Positions 16,933-26,804 of a stretch of 64,000 nucleotides of DNA are shown here, in pieces. Numbering within the stretch: the stretch's first letter is position 1; the number at the start of each line of letters is the position of its first letter. Source of the DNA: Methanoregulaceae archaeon UBA467 (GTDB taxonomy: Archaea; Halobacteriota; Methanomicrobia; Methanomicrobiales; Methanospirillaceae); NCBI GenBank assembly GCA_002503825.1, contig DASP01000014.1, forward strand, positions 248,001-312,000, given 5' to 3'. A program made the position numbers and the translations under genes. A model generated the notes under the pieces. It did not search any database, had not been told where the DNA came from, and saw nothing but the letters and a program-made list of their open reading frames with translations.

Positions 16933-17788
16933 CCGGCCGGTCACAAACTTAAGAATAAGCCTTACTCCGTCATGCAACCTGAACTGTATTTACTGTCATG
17001 CAGAAGGGGAGATAAGACCGGAAGCAGAGATGTCCGCAGGAGAAATTGCGGAAATAATGAGGGTAGCCGATAAATTCGGAATCCGGAGTATAAAATTCAC
17101 CGGCGGAGAGCCACTTCTCCGTAAAGATGTGTGCGAGATCATCGAATCGGTTCCGAAGGGAATGGAATCGTCGATGACCACCAACGGGACCCTTCTTGCC
17201 GATATCGCCCCTGACCTGAAATCTGCAGGTCTGTCAAGGGTGAATGTCAGTCTTGACAGCCTTAATCACGAGACGTACAAAAAAATTACCGGCTCGGATT
17301 CCCTTGGTGAAGTGCTCGAGGGGATTGTTGCTGCAGATGAAGCAGGTCTTACCCCTATTAAACTCAACATGGTGATCTTAAAAGATATCAACGAGCATGA
17401 AATGGATGATTTTCTTCAATTTGTCCGTGGAAACAGGAACATCATCCTCCAGGTCATCGAACTGATGGACTTCCGCGACTGCCAGTACCACCAGGCAATC
17501 AACGGTCTTGAAGAACACTTTTCAAAGCATTCTGAACAGATTCTTACCCGCCGCATGCATCACCGGAAAAAATACTGTCTTGACGGCGCTGAAGTCGAAG
17601 TCGTAAGGCCGCTTCACAATACCGAATTCTGTGCATACTGCAACCGCCTGAGAGTCACTTCTGACGGAAAGCTTAAGCCCTGCCTTTTACGGGCAGACAA
17701 CCATGTAGATATCAGGGGAGCATCGGGCGAAGAACTTGAAGCACTCTTTATCGATGCAGTGCAGCGAAGAAAACCATTCTACGAATAA
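16910..17788 (+). CDS. moaA: GTP 3',8-cyclase MoaA (radical SAM)
   Basis: This 292-residue enzyme starts molybdopterin synthesis by rearranging GTP. The radical SAM cluster is CNLNCIYC (C22, C26, C29) and the second cluster has FCAYCNRLRVTSDGKLKPC near the C-terminus; GGEPLLR and NVSLDSLN are also typical. It begins inside the end of rlmE, so the two are translationally linked. The mobA gene at 53.3 kb is a later step for the same cofactor, needed by formylmethanofuran and formate dehydrogenases. Confidence 0.94.
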   Translation: MRLKDPYDRPVTNLRISLTPSCNLNCIYCHAEGEIRPEAEMSAGEIAEIMRVADKFGIRSIKFTGGEPLLRKDVCEIIESVPKGMESSMTTNGTLLADIAPDLKSAGLSRVNVSLDSLNHETYKKITGSDSLGEVLEGIVAADEAGLTPIKLNMVILKDINEHEMDDFLQFVRGNRNIILQVIELMDFRDCQYHQAINGLEEHFSKHSEQILTRRMHHRKKYCLDGAEVEVVRPLHNTEFCAYCNRLRVTSDGKLKPCLLRADNHVDIRGASGEELEALFIDAVQRRKPFYE

Positions 17789-17870
17789 ATTAATCGTCAC
17801 TTTTTTTTATCTGGCAGGAAAATTTTGCTATTTCCGGAATTTATTTAGTTCTGCCGGATGATAGCTCATT

Positions 17871-18380
17871 ATGAACGGCAATATGGAATATGTACAGGTT
17901 CTTGAACACGTTTATGAAAAATCACTGATGCTCCATGACCCGTCGCTCTGGCACCCGGTGCTTTTTTTTTACCATATTGATGCGCTCGCCCATATCGATT
18001 ATACCACCGGAATACTGGCCTACAACATCCAGTCCCCCAAAAATATCATGGCCGCACAGTATATGCGCTGGCGGATTGACGAGGAGAAAAAGGGAGACCG
18101 GGTAAAGTTCCCGGGATTTATTGTCTGGCTGAAAGAGCATTTTCCTGAAAAATTTGAGCGCCTCCCGGCCCTGTGGAGATGTATTTACGACCCTGCGGAC
18201 CGGGCATCATACAGGAGTTTCCGGATAGTCACTGACCCTGATTCAAAGAGCCCAATCAGTCCCCAGGTGTTTTTTGAGATGACAGACGACTTTTTCGAAC
18301 CTGAATTCTTAAAAAGTCTCTACATGGAAGGGTCGCTTTCGACCCTGTTTGAAAAGTATAATACTGAAACGAAGAGCTGA
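17871..18380 (+). CDS. Conserved-looking protein of unknown function
   Basis: This 169-residue soluble protein has no signal peptide. It is rich in aromatic residues and His (SLMLHDPSLWHPVLFFYHIDALAHIDYTTGILAYN; MAAQYMRWRIDEEKK; FIVWLKEHFPEKFE). I recognise no domain. It starts 82 bp after moaA and ends 16 bp before the M20 peptidase gene, so the three may share a transcript. ATG at 17871 or 17883 could be the start; codon use resembles the neighbours. Confidence 0.65.
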   Translation: MNGNMEYVQVLEHVYEKSLMLHDPSLWHPVLFFYHIDALAHIDYTTGILAYNIQSPKNIMAAQYMRWRIDEEKKGDRVKFPGFIVWLKEHFPEKFERLPALWRCIYDPADRASYRSFRIVTDPDSKSPISPQVFFEMTDDFFEPEFLKSLYMEGSLSTLFEKYNTETKS

Positions 18381-18395
18381 AGGAGGATTTTCCGG

Positions 18396-19562
18396 ATGGA
18401 TGTTGTCAGGCTATGCTCTGAACTGGTGCAGATAAGGAGTGAAAACCCCCCCGGCGGGACCGACGAGATCATCCGGTATATCAGTGATTTTACCGACAGC
18501 ATCGGGATTAAAACCACAGCCATAGAAAGCCCGGGAGGGCGGTGGAACCTGATTAATTCCCATAGGAGTGGAAAACTGCTCCTTTGCGGCCATGTTGACG
18601 TTGTCCCGGCGGTACCCGGCGGGTGGAAATACGACCCTTTCGAAGGGATATGCGCTGAAGGGTTTGTATGGGGGAGAGGTGCAACCGACATGAAAGGCGG
18701 CTGTGCCTCGCTGCTCTGGGCATGCAAATCGGTCGTCGAAAAAGAGGGCGAGCTCCCCTGCGACCTCTGTTTTGTATGCGACGAGGAGACCGGGGGCGAT
18801 TACGGGATCAGGTCGCTCCTCAAAGAGGGACTTCTCTCTCCCTGTGACTGCCTGATTGCGGAGCCGACACCCGAACTGCACCCGAATATCGGTCAGAAAG
18901 GACTTTTGAGGATGAATTACCGGTTTGAAGGAGAACCGGGACATGGTTCCTTGTACCCTGTCAAAGGTGTCAGTGCCGTTATGGAGGCATGTAAACTGCT
19001 CCGTTACCTCGAAGACGTGCACAGGCAGGAGTTCGATCCCGGTCCGGAACTACAGCCTGTTGTAGCGCAATCTGCCGATGTTCTGGAAGACCTCTTTGGT
19101 ATGGCAGATGTCAGAAAAATTCTGACCCATGTCATGTTCAACCCGGGCAGGATAGAAGGCGGTGAAAAACCGAACGTGATTGCGAGGGAATGCTCTCTCG
19201 AACTTGAACTCAGAGTACCCTGGGGATGCGAAATCGAATGGCTGACTGAAATGCTGCAGAAGCACGCCCCGCATGGAAATGCTTCATGTGCCGGCGTTTC
19301 ACCGCCCTCTATCACCTCACCGGAAGAGAAGATCGTCGCAGTGACCTGCAGGGAAATTTCACGGCATTATCCCGGTACCGTTTTTCCAATCGTGCAATGG
19401 GCAGCCAGCGATGCCCGTCACCTGAGGAATTCAGGGTTCTCCGTTGTCGAGTATGGCCCGGGAGAGATATCAACCCTTCATGCGGTCGACGAACGGGTGC
19501 GTTGTACTGCACTCGAAAACGCAGCCCGCATCTATGAAGGGATTATCCGGGCCTATTCCTGA
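18396..19562 (+). CDS. M20 family metallopeptidase (ArgE/DapE/ACY1 type)
   Basis: This 388-residue zinc amidohydrolase contains LLCGHVDVVP and WGRGATDMKGG (first zinc ligands), CDEETGGDYG (catalytic and bridging acids) and AEPTPELHP, followed by the dimerisation insert and a C-terminal lid with the closing HAVDE histidine motif. The ribosome site GGAGG precedes the ATG. Family members remove acyl groups from amino acids (DapE, ArgE) or cleave dipeptides. The substrate cannot be settled here; a role in the lysine pathway is possible but methanogens commonly use an aminotransferase route. Confidence 0.88.
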   Translation: MDVVRLCSELVQIRSENPPGGTDEIIRYISDFTDSIGIKTTAIESPGGRWNLINSHRSGKLLLCGHVDVVPAVPGGWKYDPFEGICAEGFVWGRGATDMKGGCASLLWACKSVVEKEGELPCDLCFVCDEETGGDYGIRSLLKEGLLSPCDCLIAEPTPELHPNIGQKGLLRMNYRFEGEPGHGSLYPVKGVSAVMEACKLLRYLEDVHRQEFDPGPELQPVVAQSADVLEDLFGMADVRKILTHVMFNPGRIEGGEKPNVIARECSLELELRVPWGCEIEWLTEMLQKHAPHGNASCAGVSPPSITSPEEKIVAVTCREISRHYPGTVFPIVQWAASDARHLRNSGFSVVEYGPGEISTLHAVDERVRCTALENAARIYEGIIRAYS

Positions 19563-19942
19563 ACGGGTAGCCGGATACCGGGGAGAGAATACTGCCAGGG
19601 GTCTGACGCCCCCGGCACTCCCGCAATAAAAGACTCTTCTGATTTCTCTTTTCCAAAAAAACAAAGTGTACTATATTTATCGGATTACAGGGGGGGTAAC
19701 AGAGGCGTGATTTCAGCCCCGCCGGGTGCGATGAATGCCCCACACCATCTCACGCGGCCAGGTGTTTCTATGGGGGATCCGTGAACTAATCATGATTAAA
19801 CCTCCTTGCCCCGCCGTGCCCCGGGGAGGCCCTGATACAGGGAACCCTCGTAAATATTTCAGATTTTCATGGTTCGGGTGTGAACACCCGTCGGTATATG
19901 TTTCAGAAGCCCCGAATTTTTATAAGACCTATAAAAAAAGAT
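19563..19942. other. Intergenic DNA with a degenerate module Y remnant
   Basis: No gene is supported. A phrase at 19863-19910 (GATTTTCATGGTTCGGGTGTGAAC, split here by its hairpin, then TATATGTTTCAGAAGC) resembles the end of repeat module Y with several changes. A T-rich tract at 19917-19924 and TATAAGACC near it may serve as terminator signals. Confidence 0.35.
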
Positions 19943-21283
19943 TCAGTCCCTGAGGAACCGGTCGATTGCATGGGCGGCGTTTTTTGCACTTCCCATTGCC
20001 AGGATGACCGTTGCTGCCCCGGTGGCCACGTCTCCCCCGGCATAAAATCCCGGCAGTGAAGACCTGCCGTCATCTGCAACGATGATATTTCCCTTCCTTC
20101 CGTATTCAACCCCGGGTAGTTTCCGTATCAGCAGTGGATTCGGTCCCTGCCCGATTGCTTCGATGCACATGTCTGCATCGATCAAAAAGGTGCTCTCCTC
20201 GACGGGTACCGGTTCGGGCCGTCCCGACTGATCAGGATCGCACATCTGCATCCTGATGCATTCCACACCGGTCACACACTGCTCCCCGAGTATCCGGACC
20301 GGGTTTGCGCACAGGACAAACTCGATCCCTTCCTCTTTTGCATGCGCGACCTCAGCCTTTCGCGCAGGAAAATCTTCCTCGCGTCTCCTGTAGACAAGGC
20401 TCACCCGGGCGCCGAGTCTCCGGGCGACTCTTGCCGCATCCATCGCAACATTGCCGCCACCGATAACGACGACCCTGCTCCCGCGCTTCACAGGGGTGTC
20501 CGTTTCAGGGAACCTGTCAGCACGCATAAGGTTAACACGGGTCAGAAACTCGTTTGCCGAGTATACGCCTGCCAGCTGCTCTCCCGGAATTCCCATAAAA
20601 AACGGCAGCCCCGCACCAGTGCCGATAAAGACCGCATCGAATTTTTTTAATTCATCCACGGTGACGCTGTTGCCTGCGAGGTGGTTGAGCTTAATCTTCA
20701 CACCCATCGACCTGAGTTGATCAATCTCGGCCTGCACGACCTCTTTTGGAAGACGAAAAGAGGGAATTCCATACATGAGCACTCCCCCGGCCTTGTGAAG
20801 CGACTCGTACATTGTCACATCATGCCCGCGCTTTTTCAGTTCAAAGGCTGCCGTTAACCCTGCAGGACCTGACCCGACCACTGCAACCTTCTTCCCGGTC
20901 GGCTTTCCTGTTTCCGGGAGTGCCGGCGCATGAATGCGTTCCCAGTCTGCGGCAAATCGTTCCAGCCCGCCGATATTTATCGGGATCTCCTTTCCCTTCA
21001 GGATGCATTCACCTTCGCACTGGACCTCCTGCGGGCAGACCCGGCCGCACACCGCAGGGAGGATGTTGTCTTTCCTGATTATCGCCGCCGCACGGTCAAA
21101 GCTCCCGGCCGCAATTTCAGAAATAAACGCCGGAATATCAATTCCTACCGGGCACCCGCGGACACACCCCGGCTTTTTGCACTGGAGACAGCGGCCTGCC
21201 TCTTCCATCGCCTCGTCAGGGGTGAGTCCGGTGTCAACTTCCCGGAAATCCCTTACCCGTTCATCTGCAGGGCGGTCACTCAT
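19943..21283 (-). CDS. NfnB/GltA-type NADPH oxidoreductase, large subunit
   Basis: This protein of 446 residues resembles the small subunit of glutamate synthase, SudA and NfnB. An N-terminal iron-sulfur domain (CLQCKKPGCVRGCP and CGRVCPQEVQCEGEC) is followed by an FAD-binding VVGSGPAGLTAAFELKKRG and an NADPH-binding VVIGGGNVAMDAARVARRLG. Paired with the preceding gene it should form an NfnAB/SudAB-like complex that moves electrons between ferredoxin, NADH and NADPH; NADPH-dependent glutamate synthase is the other common label. The ATG at 21283 overlaps the partner's stop (ATGAGTGA), whereas the longer frame adds 15 residues inside that gene. Confidence 0.88.
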   Translation of the reverse strand: MSDRPADERVRDFREVDTGLTPDEAMEEAGRCLQCKKPGCVRGCPVGIDIPAFISEIAAGSFDRAAAIIRKDNILPAVCGRVCPQEVQCEGECILKGKEIPINIGGLERFAADWERIHAPALPETGKPTGKKVAVVGSGPAGLTAAFELKKRGHDVTMYESLHKAGGVLMYGIPSFRLPKEVVQAEIDQLRSMGVKIKLNHLAGNSVTVDELKKFDAVFIGTGAGLPFFMGIPGEQLAGVYSANEFLTRVNLMRADRFPETDTPVKRGSRVVVIGGGNVAMDAARVARRLGARVSLVYRRREEDFPARKAEVAHAKEEGIEFVLCANPVRILGEQCVTGVECIRMQMCDPDQSGRPEPVPVEESTFLIDADMCIEAIGQGPNPLLIRKLPGVEYGRKGNIIVADDGRSSLPGFYAGGDVATGAATVILAMGSAKNAAHAIDRFLRD

Positions 21284-22130
21284 GGGAATCTCCCCCGCAC
21301 CTGCAATCATGGCGGTGATAATGTTCAAGCGATTCGCGTTCTTCCCCGGTATAGATCCGCTGGCGCTGCATCAGCAGGTCAAAGTCCACCTGGTGTGCAT
21401 CAAACTCGGGACCGTCCACGCATGCAAACTTAGTTTCGCCACCGACCTGCACCCTGCATGAACCGCACATCCCGGTCCCGTCAACCATGATGGGATTGAG
21501 GCTGACAAAGGTCTTCACCCCGTAGGGACGCGTGACATTTGAGGTTACCTTCATCATGATGGCAGGGCCGATTATCCACGTACAGTCAACCGGCCTTCGT
21601 TCGAGTTCTGCCTTCAGCACATCACTGACAAAACCGTGAGTACCCTTCGAACCATCATCCGTGGTGATAAAAAGCTCGTCGCAGATGGTCCGCATCTCAT
21701 CCTCGAGGATGAGAAGGTCTGCATTTCTCGCACCGATTATCCCTATTACATAATTACCGGCTTCTTTTGCTTCCCGTGCGATAATCGGGGTGCTGGCAAT
21801 TCCCACCCCGCCACCGATAACAACACAGGTACCATATCGTTGTATTTCACTCGGCCTTCCCAGCGGGCCGGCCACGTCCAGGATTGCGTCTCCGGCGTTC
21901 AGCGTGGCCAGCTGCTGCGTGGTCTTTCCGACTGCCATGAAGATTATTCTGACAGTATCCCCGTTTACCGCAGAGATCGTGAGTGGGATTCTTTCACCGG
22001 TCTCGTCGATTCTTATTATGAGAAACTGGCCCGCCCTGGCATGTCGTGCGACATGCGGCGCATTCACCCATATCTGGTACACCCGTTCTGCGAGCAGTTT
22101 TGTCTCTTCTACCCTGTACAAAAGGTTCAC
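21276..22130 (-). CDS. NfnA/SudB-type ferredoxin-NADP+ reductase subunit
   Basis: This 285-residue flavoprotein has an N-terminal ferredoxin-reductase FAD domain (RAGQFLIIRIDETGERIPLT), a NAD-binding region (CVVIGGGVGIASTPII) and a C-terminal [2Fe-2S] motif CGSCRVQVGGETKFACVDGPEFDAHQVDF. These are the features of NfnA, the small subunit of electron-bifurcating transhydrogenase, and of sulfide dehydrogenase SudB. The four cluster cysteines include the last residues RHDCRCGGD. It is followed by the large subunit with an 8-bp overlap, so a 1:1 complex is expected. Confidence 0.88.
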   Translation of the reverse strand: MNLLYRVEETKLLAERVYQIWVNAPHVARHARAGQFLIIRIDETGERIPLTISAVNGDTVRIIFMAVGKTTQQLATLNAGDAILDVAGPLGRPSEIQRYGTCVVIGGGVGIASTPIIAREAKEAGNYVIGIIGARNADLLILEDEMRTICDELFITTDDGSKGTHGFVSDVLKAELERRPVDCTWIIGPAIMMKVTSNVTRPYGVKTFVSLNPIMVDGTGMCGSCRVQVGGETKFACVDGPEFDAHQVDFDLLMQRQRIYTGEERESLEHYHRHDCRCGGDSHE

Positions 22131-22160
22131 TCCATATCGGATCTGATTTGATTCTCACAT

Positions 22161-23801
22161 CTATTGCATCTTGACATTCTTTATCTTACGCACCCTGACC
22201 GCAACACCGCGGACAGATCGCTCCATCTCTTCCGCGTTCATCGATGCTCTTCCCGTGGCAAGAGCACGCGGACCGATCACTAAAACCTCATCTCCCTCGC
22301 GGACAGCCGGATCCGCACCCGTGACCCCGGGTGCGAGAATATCACCCTGAGGAATGAAATCGTCGATATAGACACGATAACCGCTGCTGATGTATTCCCA
22401 GCCGGCAAACGTCGGCTTGAGAAGCCCGGTTCCGGTATCGAGCGTGAAAAGCGGGGTCCTGTTCTTCATGACGGCAATTTCAGGATATCTTCCCCTTATT
22501 GTCATCCCCTTTGTATCAGGAACACAGTTGAACTGCCAGGAGCAGGTGCCCCGGACAAGGTTCTGCCTGACCTTCCTCATACCGGATAACGCGCTTTCAA
22601 GGGACTGGAGCGATTCCGATGAGGTGGGACGACCGGTACAGGTAACCTCCACCTCAGTCCCGGTACGTTCTGCAGCCATCATAACCACATCAAGGGCTCC
22701 GCCCTCGAGGTGTGCGATATACCTGCTTTCCGTGTGCCGCTCAAAATAGCGTGCCAGGACAGAGGATATGAAGGCCTTCTCCTCCGCATCCCAGTAACCG
22801 GTAACAGGGACATCATAGTGTGCTGCAGGATAGATATTCTCCAGTTCCCTCGGGACCAGGCCGAGCGGCGAGGTGACGATCAGTTCCAGTGCCCTGCCGT
22901 TGATAACCTGTGCAAACCTCCTGTGGCTCTGTGAGAGCGAATAGGGTTTTTTTGCTGAACATGGGAGGAGAACGGTCACCTCCGACTCCGGCGGAACATA
23001 ACGTCCGATAACGCGTTCGGCAAACCTCCTCACTTCGACCCTGTTCAGGGTCTCGCCGGTGGTGGCGCCGAGGGCGCTATCCCGTACAACGGGAACCGCT
23101 TTTTCAATAAACGGATAGTTGTTGTCCAGGTGCCTGATGACTGCAACCTGCCAGGAATGCAGGCGGCACCGAGATTCGACAAGCTCCCGGAGCTGCCCCA
23201 TACTGATATACTTCGATACAAGCGCGACTTCCCGCAGAAGTGCCATACGGTTGTGCGTGAGAAGGTCCCCCTGCTCGCATCCCCTGCATGTGCAGACCCC
23301 TGACTCAATGAGGTCTCCTGAAAAATTCCCCTCTGGCATGCAGAACAACCCCTGCACCGAACAAAGGTCAACTCCTGTAAAGTCAAGGAAGTCGAACCCT
23401 GAATAGCACAGGATCGCAACGTTTGACGGAAGTGCGGCAGCGGGTGCATACCACGCCGTATCCGGGAAGATGCGGCTTTTTAAGGCGGTCAGCCAGTTTA
23501 CATAGTTACGCGGGTTCCCGGACGCAGTATGCCAGTTCCGGACAAGGACAACGTCGCCGTGATCCGGCGTACACGATCCTTCCGGGTGGACCCACACCGG
23601 CTGACCCTCACCGCACCACTCGTACATTGTGGTAAAGTCCTTTCCTGCAGAAAGGGGGATATTCCGGGAGGTGCATTCCGATAAAGCCGGAAAAATCGTC
23701 TCCGCCTCTATCACGGACGGGGTGTCAAACCGGACGCCTTCATGGATAAATATCCCTTTCCGTGCCAGTCCGTCACGTTTTTTTACTTCAAATGTCGTCA
23801 C
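22161..23801 (-). CDS. arcS: Archaeosine synthase ArcS (TgtA2)
   Basis: This 546-residue TGT paralogue converts preQ0 at position 15 of tRNA to archaeosine by adding an amidino group. The family-defining [15 protein letters not shown] motif is present (about residue 280), with an N-terminal truncated TGT fold and a C-terminal PUA-type RNA-binding domain (residues about 465-546, [18 protein letters not shown]). It overlaps the end of tgtA by 14 bp, so insertion and modification enzymes are translated together. CRGCEQGD at about 175 is a Cys pair of unknown role. Confidence 0.9.
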   Translation of the reverse strand: MTTFEVKKRDGLARKGIFIHEGVRFDTPSVIEAETIFPALSECTSRNIPLSAGKDFTTMYEWCGEGQPVWVHPEGSCTPDHGDVVLVRNWHTASGNPRNYVNWLTALKSRIFPDTAWYAPAAALPSNVAILCYSGFDFLDFTGVDLCSVQGLFCMPEGNFSGDLIESGVCTCRGCEQGDLLTHNRMALLREVALVSKYISMGQLRELVESRCRLHSWQVAVIRHLDNNYPFIEKAVPVVRDSALGATTGETLNRVEVRRFAERVIGRYVPPESEVTVLLPCSAKKPYSLSQSHRRFAQVINGRALELIVTSPLGLVPRELENIYPAAHYDVPVTGYWDAEEKAFISSVLARYFERHTESRYIAHLEGGALDVVMMAAERTGTEVEVTCTGRPTSSESLQSLESALSGMRKVRQNLVRGTCSWQFNCVPDTKGMTIRGRYPEIAVMKNRTPLFTLDTGTGLLKPTFAGWEYISSGYRVYIDDFIPQGDILAPGVTGADPAVREGDEVLVIGPRALATGRASMNAEEMERSVRGVAVRVRKIKNVKMQ

Positions 23802-25242
23802 ATTTCACCTCTGCACCCGGAACCATCTGCCTGACAAGATCATGCCATTCGCGGGTACAGTAGATGGTGACCTCTGTCCCCGGGTTGCTCTGCGTGTATA
23901 CAACAATTCCCTTGCAGCCCGCACGTACCATATCATCGTCCCACTCGGGCAGTTCGCTCTGGCCGATTGGAAATGTTTCTTTTAACTCTGCAGGGTACGG
24001 ACCAAACGGCGGTTTAAAGAAGAGCACCTGGTCGAACCCTTCTCTCGTCCCTCCGTCCAGGGATATCTGAACCCTTTTCCCGGAAGGAAGACGGGGGATC
24101 ATGTGCCTGTACCGGATTACTTCGGTGCGGCTGCAGCTTTCCGTCCCGCGGTAAAAAAACCGCCTCTTTGAGACCCGGTCGGATTGTTCCAGCAGGTCGG
24201 CATGCCTGAGCAGTTCACGGTACCCTTTCAGCAGTTCAGGATGTGAACGGCACCGTTCATCAACAAGTTCCCAGAGCACCCCGTCATAGATTGCCTGCCT
24301 GATCCGTGAGATCTCTGCAAGGCTGACCGAAAGGTTATGAAACGAAAGCAGCCGTTCCCTGTCAGGGGATGTATTCAGCTCTTCTGCAGTCATCTTCCGG
24401 CAGACTTCGCAGGCACACGGGAGTTCAACAAGCTCCTTTAATTTGTAACTCCCTGACTGGGTCATGTACCTGCCCTCTTTCGCGTAAAGCGCGTATGCGG
24501 CAGAGTCAAAAATATCACATCCCATTGCCACCGCAAGTGCAAACATCACCGGGTGCCCGGCACCAAAGAGGTGCACGCAGGCAGATGCCGGAATTCCTTT
24601 CTTTGCTGCAATGACGACCTTTACAAGGTCCCTGAACCGGTAGGACTCCATGAGAGGGACAACCGCTCCAATCGGGCAGAAGGAATAACCGAGGTCTCCG
24701 ACTTCCCGTCCGGTCTTTTCCCGCAGGTCCTCGTACATCCCGCCCTGGACAGGACCGGCAAGCTGGTGGTCATCCCCCATTATCATGGTGGCCTCTTTTA
24801 ACCGTTCCATGGTGATTGCAAGTTCACGTGCGGTCGTCTCCCTGTCCGCATCCGGGTGAGTGGGAATATCCAGGGGGACCCAGATATCGCTCCCGATTTT
24901 TTTCTGGAATTCGAGAGTCTCCCTGTTTGTTATCTCAACATCGCCGTAGACCGAGAGCTGGAACGACCCCGAATCGGTCATGATTATCCCGTCAAAATCA
25001 AGTGTTTTATGCAGGCCTTCAGCGAGCGCACGCTCGCGGTACTCACGACTCCGGTGGAAGATATATGCATTGGTGATCAGCGCTTCCACACCCATCTCCT
25101 GCATATCGCGTGGCGGTATGAGCTGGATATGGGGATTAATAACCGGAAGGAGGGCAGGGGTCCGCATGATTTTGTCCCCGACCCTTAATTTACCAGTGCG
25201 TCCCGCGATATCGCGGGCTACTGTTTCAAAAAATATTGCCAT
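23788..25242 (-). CDS. tgtA: tRNA-guanine(15) transglycosylase, archaeal
   Basis: This 484-residue enzyme exchanges guanine 15 of the tRNA D-loop for preQ0. [14 protein letters not shown] (D90), [18 protein letters not shown] and the nucleophile region [17 protein letters not shown] are intact, and the zinc site CACEVCRKM with a later His follows. Archaeal TgtA proteins often carry extra C-terminal PUA domains; this one ends soon after residue 480 and the PUA is on the adjoining arcS. It starts 2 bp after the AMMECR1 gene. Confidence 0.92.
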   Translation of the reverse strand: MAIFFETVARDIAGRTGKLRVGDKIMRTPALLPVINPHIQLIPPRDMQEMGVEALITNAYIFHRSREYRERALAEGLHKTLDFDGIIMTDSGSFQLSVYGDVEITNRETLEFQKKIGSDIWVPLDIPTHPDADRETTARELAITMERLKEATMIMGDDHQLAGPVQGGMYEDLREKTGREVGDLGYSFCPIGAVVPLMESYRFRDLVKVVIAAKKGIPASACVHLFGAGHPVMFALAVAMGCDIFDSAAYALYAKEGRYMTQSGSYKLKELVELPCACEVCRKMTAEELNTSPDRERLLSFHNLSVSLAEISRIRQAIYDGVLWELVDERCRSHPELLKGYRELLRHADLLEQSDRVSKRRFFYRGTESCSRTEVIRYRHMIPRLPSGKRVQISLDGGTREGFDQVLFFKPPFGPYPAELKETFPIGQSELPEWDDDMVRAGCKGIVVYTQSNPGTEVTIYCTREWHDLVRQMVPGAEVKCDDI

Positions 25243-25244
25243 TG

Positions 25245-25811
25245 TTACGATTCCTGTTCCTGAAATATCTGCCCTTCAAAGGTGTAGATCTCGGTATCGT
25301 CCGACTGCCAGCATCCCTGCGGAAGCCCTGCCTTGATGCAGGTGTGGTCAAGGAACTCGCGGCTGTTCCAGCCGTATTCGACCGGGACCTGCGGGAGGAG
25401 AAGCCCGCTTCTTCCTGATTTACGTACAATCAGGCCATGTTTTCCCACTTCAATCATATCCGGCCGTTGTGCCGGTCCGGCGTCAAGTCTGCACGGGACC
25501 GTAAGGATAGTGACCTCTACCTTAAGTTCGCACACCTCCTGTGGCCCTACCGGATAAAAACGCGGGTCCTGTAAAGCCGCCGATACTGCAGCTTCCTCTA
25601 TTGCTTCTTTGAGCGGGTATACGGGTGTCGGAAATCCAATACACCCCCGGAGCTCTCCTTTTTTTGTAAGTGTCACAAAAACGCCCCTTTTTTCCCTGTA
25701 GATACTGGTCAGGGGTAATGATGGCATTTTTGTCCCACAGATCTTATTCTCAAGGGTGGACCGGGCAAGCCGCACTGCCAGCACACCCTCTTCCCTGCTG
25801 AGCACTTCCAT
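25245..25811 (-). CDS. AMMECR1-domain protein
   Basis: This protein of 188 residues has the AMMECR1 fold, with the invariant LRGCIGFP motif (about residues 66-73) and the typical continuation [17 protein letters not shown] and [24 protein letters not shown]. The function of the family is unknown; it is widespread in archaea and eukaryotes and often adjoins radical SAM or MEMO genes, which are not next to it here. I start it at the ATG at 25811 ([13 protein letters not shown]). A longer frame to 26102 is only the antisense of RNase P RNA. Confidence 0.9.
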   Translation of the reverse strand: MEVLSREEGVLAVRLARSTLENKICGTKMPSLPLTSIYREKRGVFVTLTKKGELRGCIGFPTPVYPLKEAIEEAAVSAALQDPRFYPVGPQEVCELKVEVTILTVPCRLDAGPAQRPDMIEVGKHGLIVRKSGRSGLLLPQVPVEYGWNSREFLDHTCIKAGLPQGCWQSDDTEIYTFEGQIFQEQES

Positions 25812-25844
25812 TAAGAGTAAATAATGAGCTCTCGTATAATAATA

Positions 25845-26184
25845 GGAGAGGGAGAGTGCGGCTGACGGTGGCAGAAATGCTGCTGAGGAAAGTCCCCCCA
25901 CCTGCTGAGCACGCAGCCATATGCAAGTATGGGTGGCGAGAGTCACGGCAATGGCACAGAAACGACACGGCCTGTTCTTAGTAATGAAACGACCGAGCCT
26001 CCGGGCGAGAAATGCAATTCGTGCATGAGATAACTCGTTGAACAGAGGAACAGGATACGATGAAACGGTGAATCCCTGCGGGTGCAAGCCAAAACAGGGC
26101 ATAAAGGTCGCTCAGTCACCGCCCGGGTATGGTGCATAGCTGAATGCCGCAACGAACAGAAGGGGGCTTACTCCTCCCACTCCA
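25845..26184 (+). ncRNA. rnpB: RNase P RNA
   Basis: This is the catalytic RNA that trims tRNA 5' leaders. CR-I is seen as TGAGGAAAGTCC (about 25885-25896) and CR-V as ACAGAAGGGGGCTTA near the 3' end (about 26155-26170). The P1 ends pair: GGAGAGGGAG (from 25845) with CTCCTCCCACTCC (26171-26183). The middle contains the GGTGAATCCCTGC...GTGCAAGCC region of the P10/P11 core. A TATA-like GTAAATAAT at 25817-25825 fits a start near 25845. Ends are set by P1 pairing and are good to a few bases. Confidence 0.93.
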
Positions 26185-26190
26185 TCTAGT

Positions 26191-26249
26191 ATATGCATGA
26201 CATGCACACCTTTTAAAAATTATATCACCATTAGTAATACCATATGCAT
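26191..26249 (+). promoter_or_regulatory. Promoter and ATATGCAT operator candidate of the HTH-CBS gene
   Basis: A perfect inverted repeat TGCATG-A-CATGCA (26194-26206) sits just before the TATA-like TTTTAAAAAT (26211-26220). ATATGCAT occurs twice, at 26191-26198 and across the start codon at 26242-26249, the latter within the palindrome ATATGCATAT. The predicted transcript start near 26240 would make a leaderless message. Sites flanking the promoter of an HTH regulator suggest autoregulation (inference). Confidence 0.5.
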
Positions 26250-26804
26250 ATTCCCACTCCTGAAGAACTGAGGGCACGACGCGAAGTACTCGGGATACGC
26301 CAGAAAGAACTCGCCGAAAAGGCAGGGATCAGCCAGTCGATGGTAGCCCGGATTGAGGCCGGGAATGTCGACCCGCGGGTAAGCACCTTAAATAAAATTG
26401 TTCAGGTTTTAAACAACGCAGTCCGACCGCGGGTCAGTGCGGCGCAGGTTATGCACATGCCGGTACTCTCTGTCTCACCTGCAGACCGGATCACAAAAGC
26501 TGTCGATATAATGGACCAGAATAACATTTCACAGATCCCCGTCATCGAAGCAGGGGTTCCGGTCGGATGTATCTCCGAATCTTCTATTGTCAACGCCATC
26601 GAAGAACAGGCGCTGCACCGCGGGCATACGGACCTTGTAAAAAATTTTATGGAATCGGGATTTCCGACCGTTCCCCCTGACATGGACGTGGAAACGGTTG
26701 TCAGAATCCTCCAGCACAACCATGCGGTCCTGGTCCTGGAATCAGGGAAAGTCAGGGGCGTCATTACAAAACATGACCTTATCTCCCTGATTGTCGATCG
26801 TTAG
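26244..26804 (+). CDS. HTH transcriptional regulator with paired CBS domains
   Basis: This 186-residue protein has an XRE-type helix-turn-helix at residues 5-60 ([37 protein letters not shown], a Cro/CI pattern). Two CBS domains follow, at about 70-120 ([27 protein letters not shown]) and 130-186 ([41 protein letters not shown]). CBS pairs bind adenine nucleotides or SAM, so the protein probably tunes a promoter to energy or SAM state. Its last 4 bp overlap the convergent tpiA stop. The targets are unknown. Confidence 0.9.
   Translation: MHIPTPEELRARREVLGIRQKELAEKAGISQSMVARIEAGNVDPRVSTLNKIVQVLNNAVRPRVSAAQVMHMPVLSVSPADRITKAVDIMDQNNISQIPVIEAGVPVGCISESSIVNAIEEQALHRGHTDLVKNFMESGFPTVPPDMDVETVVRILQHNHAVLVLESGKVRGVITKHDLISLIVDR

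Noticed and set aside
18411..19022. Minus-strand frame of about 200 codons within the M20 peptidase gene
   Set aside because: Shadow of the peptidase frame, which has all catalytic motifs.
20930..21461. Plus-strand frames of up to 175 codons opposite the NfnAB genes
   Set aside because: They are antisense to two strongly supported oxidoreductase subunits and show no domain.
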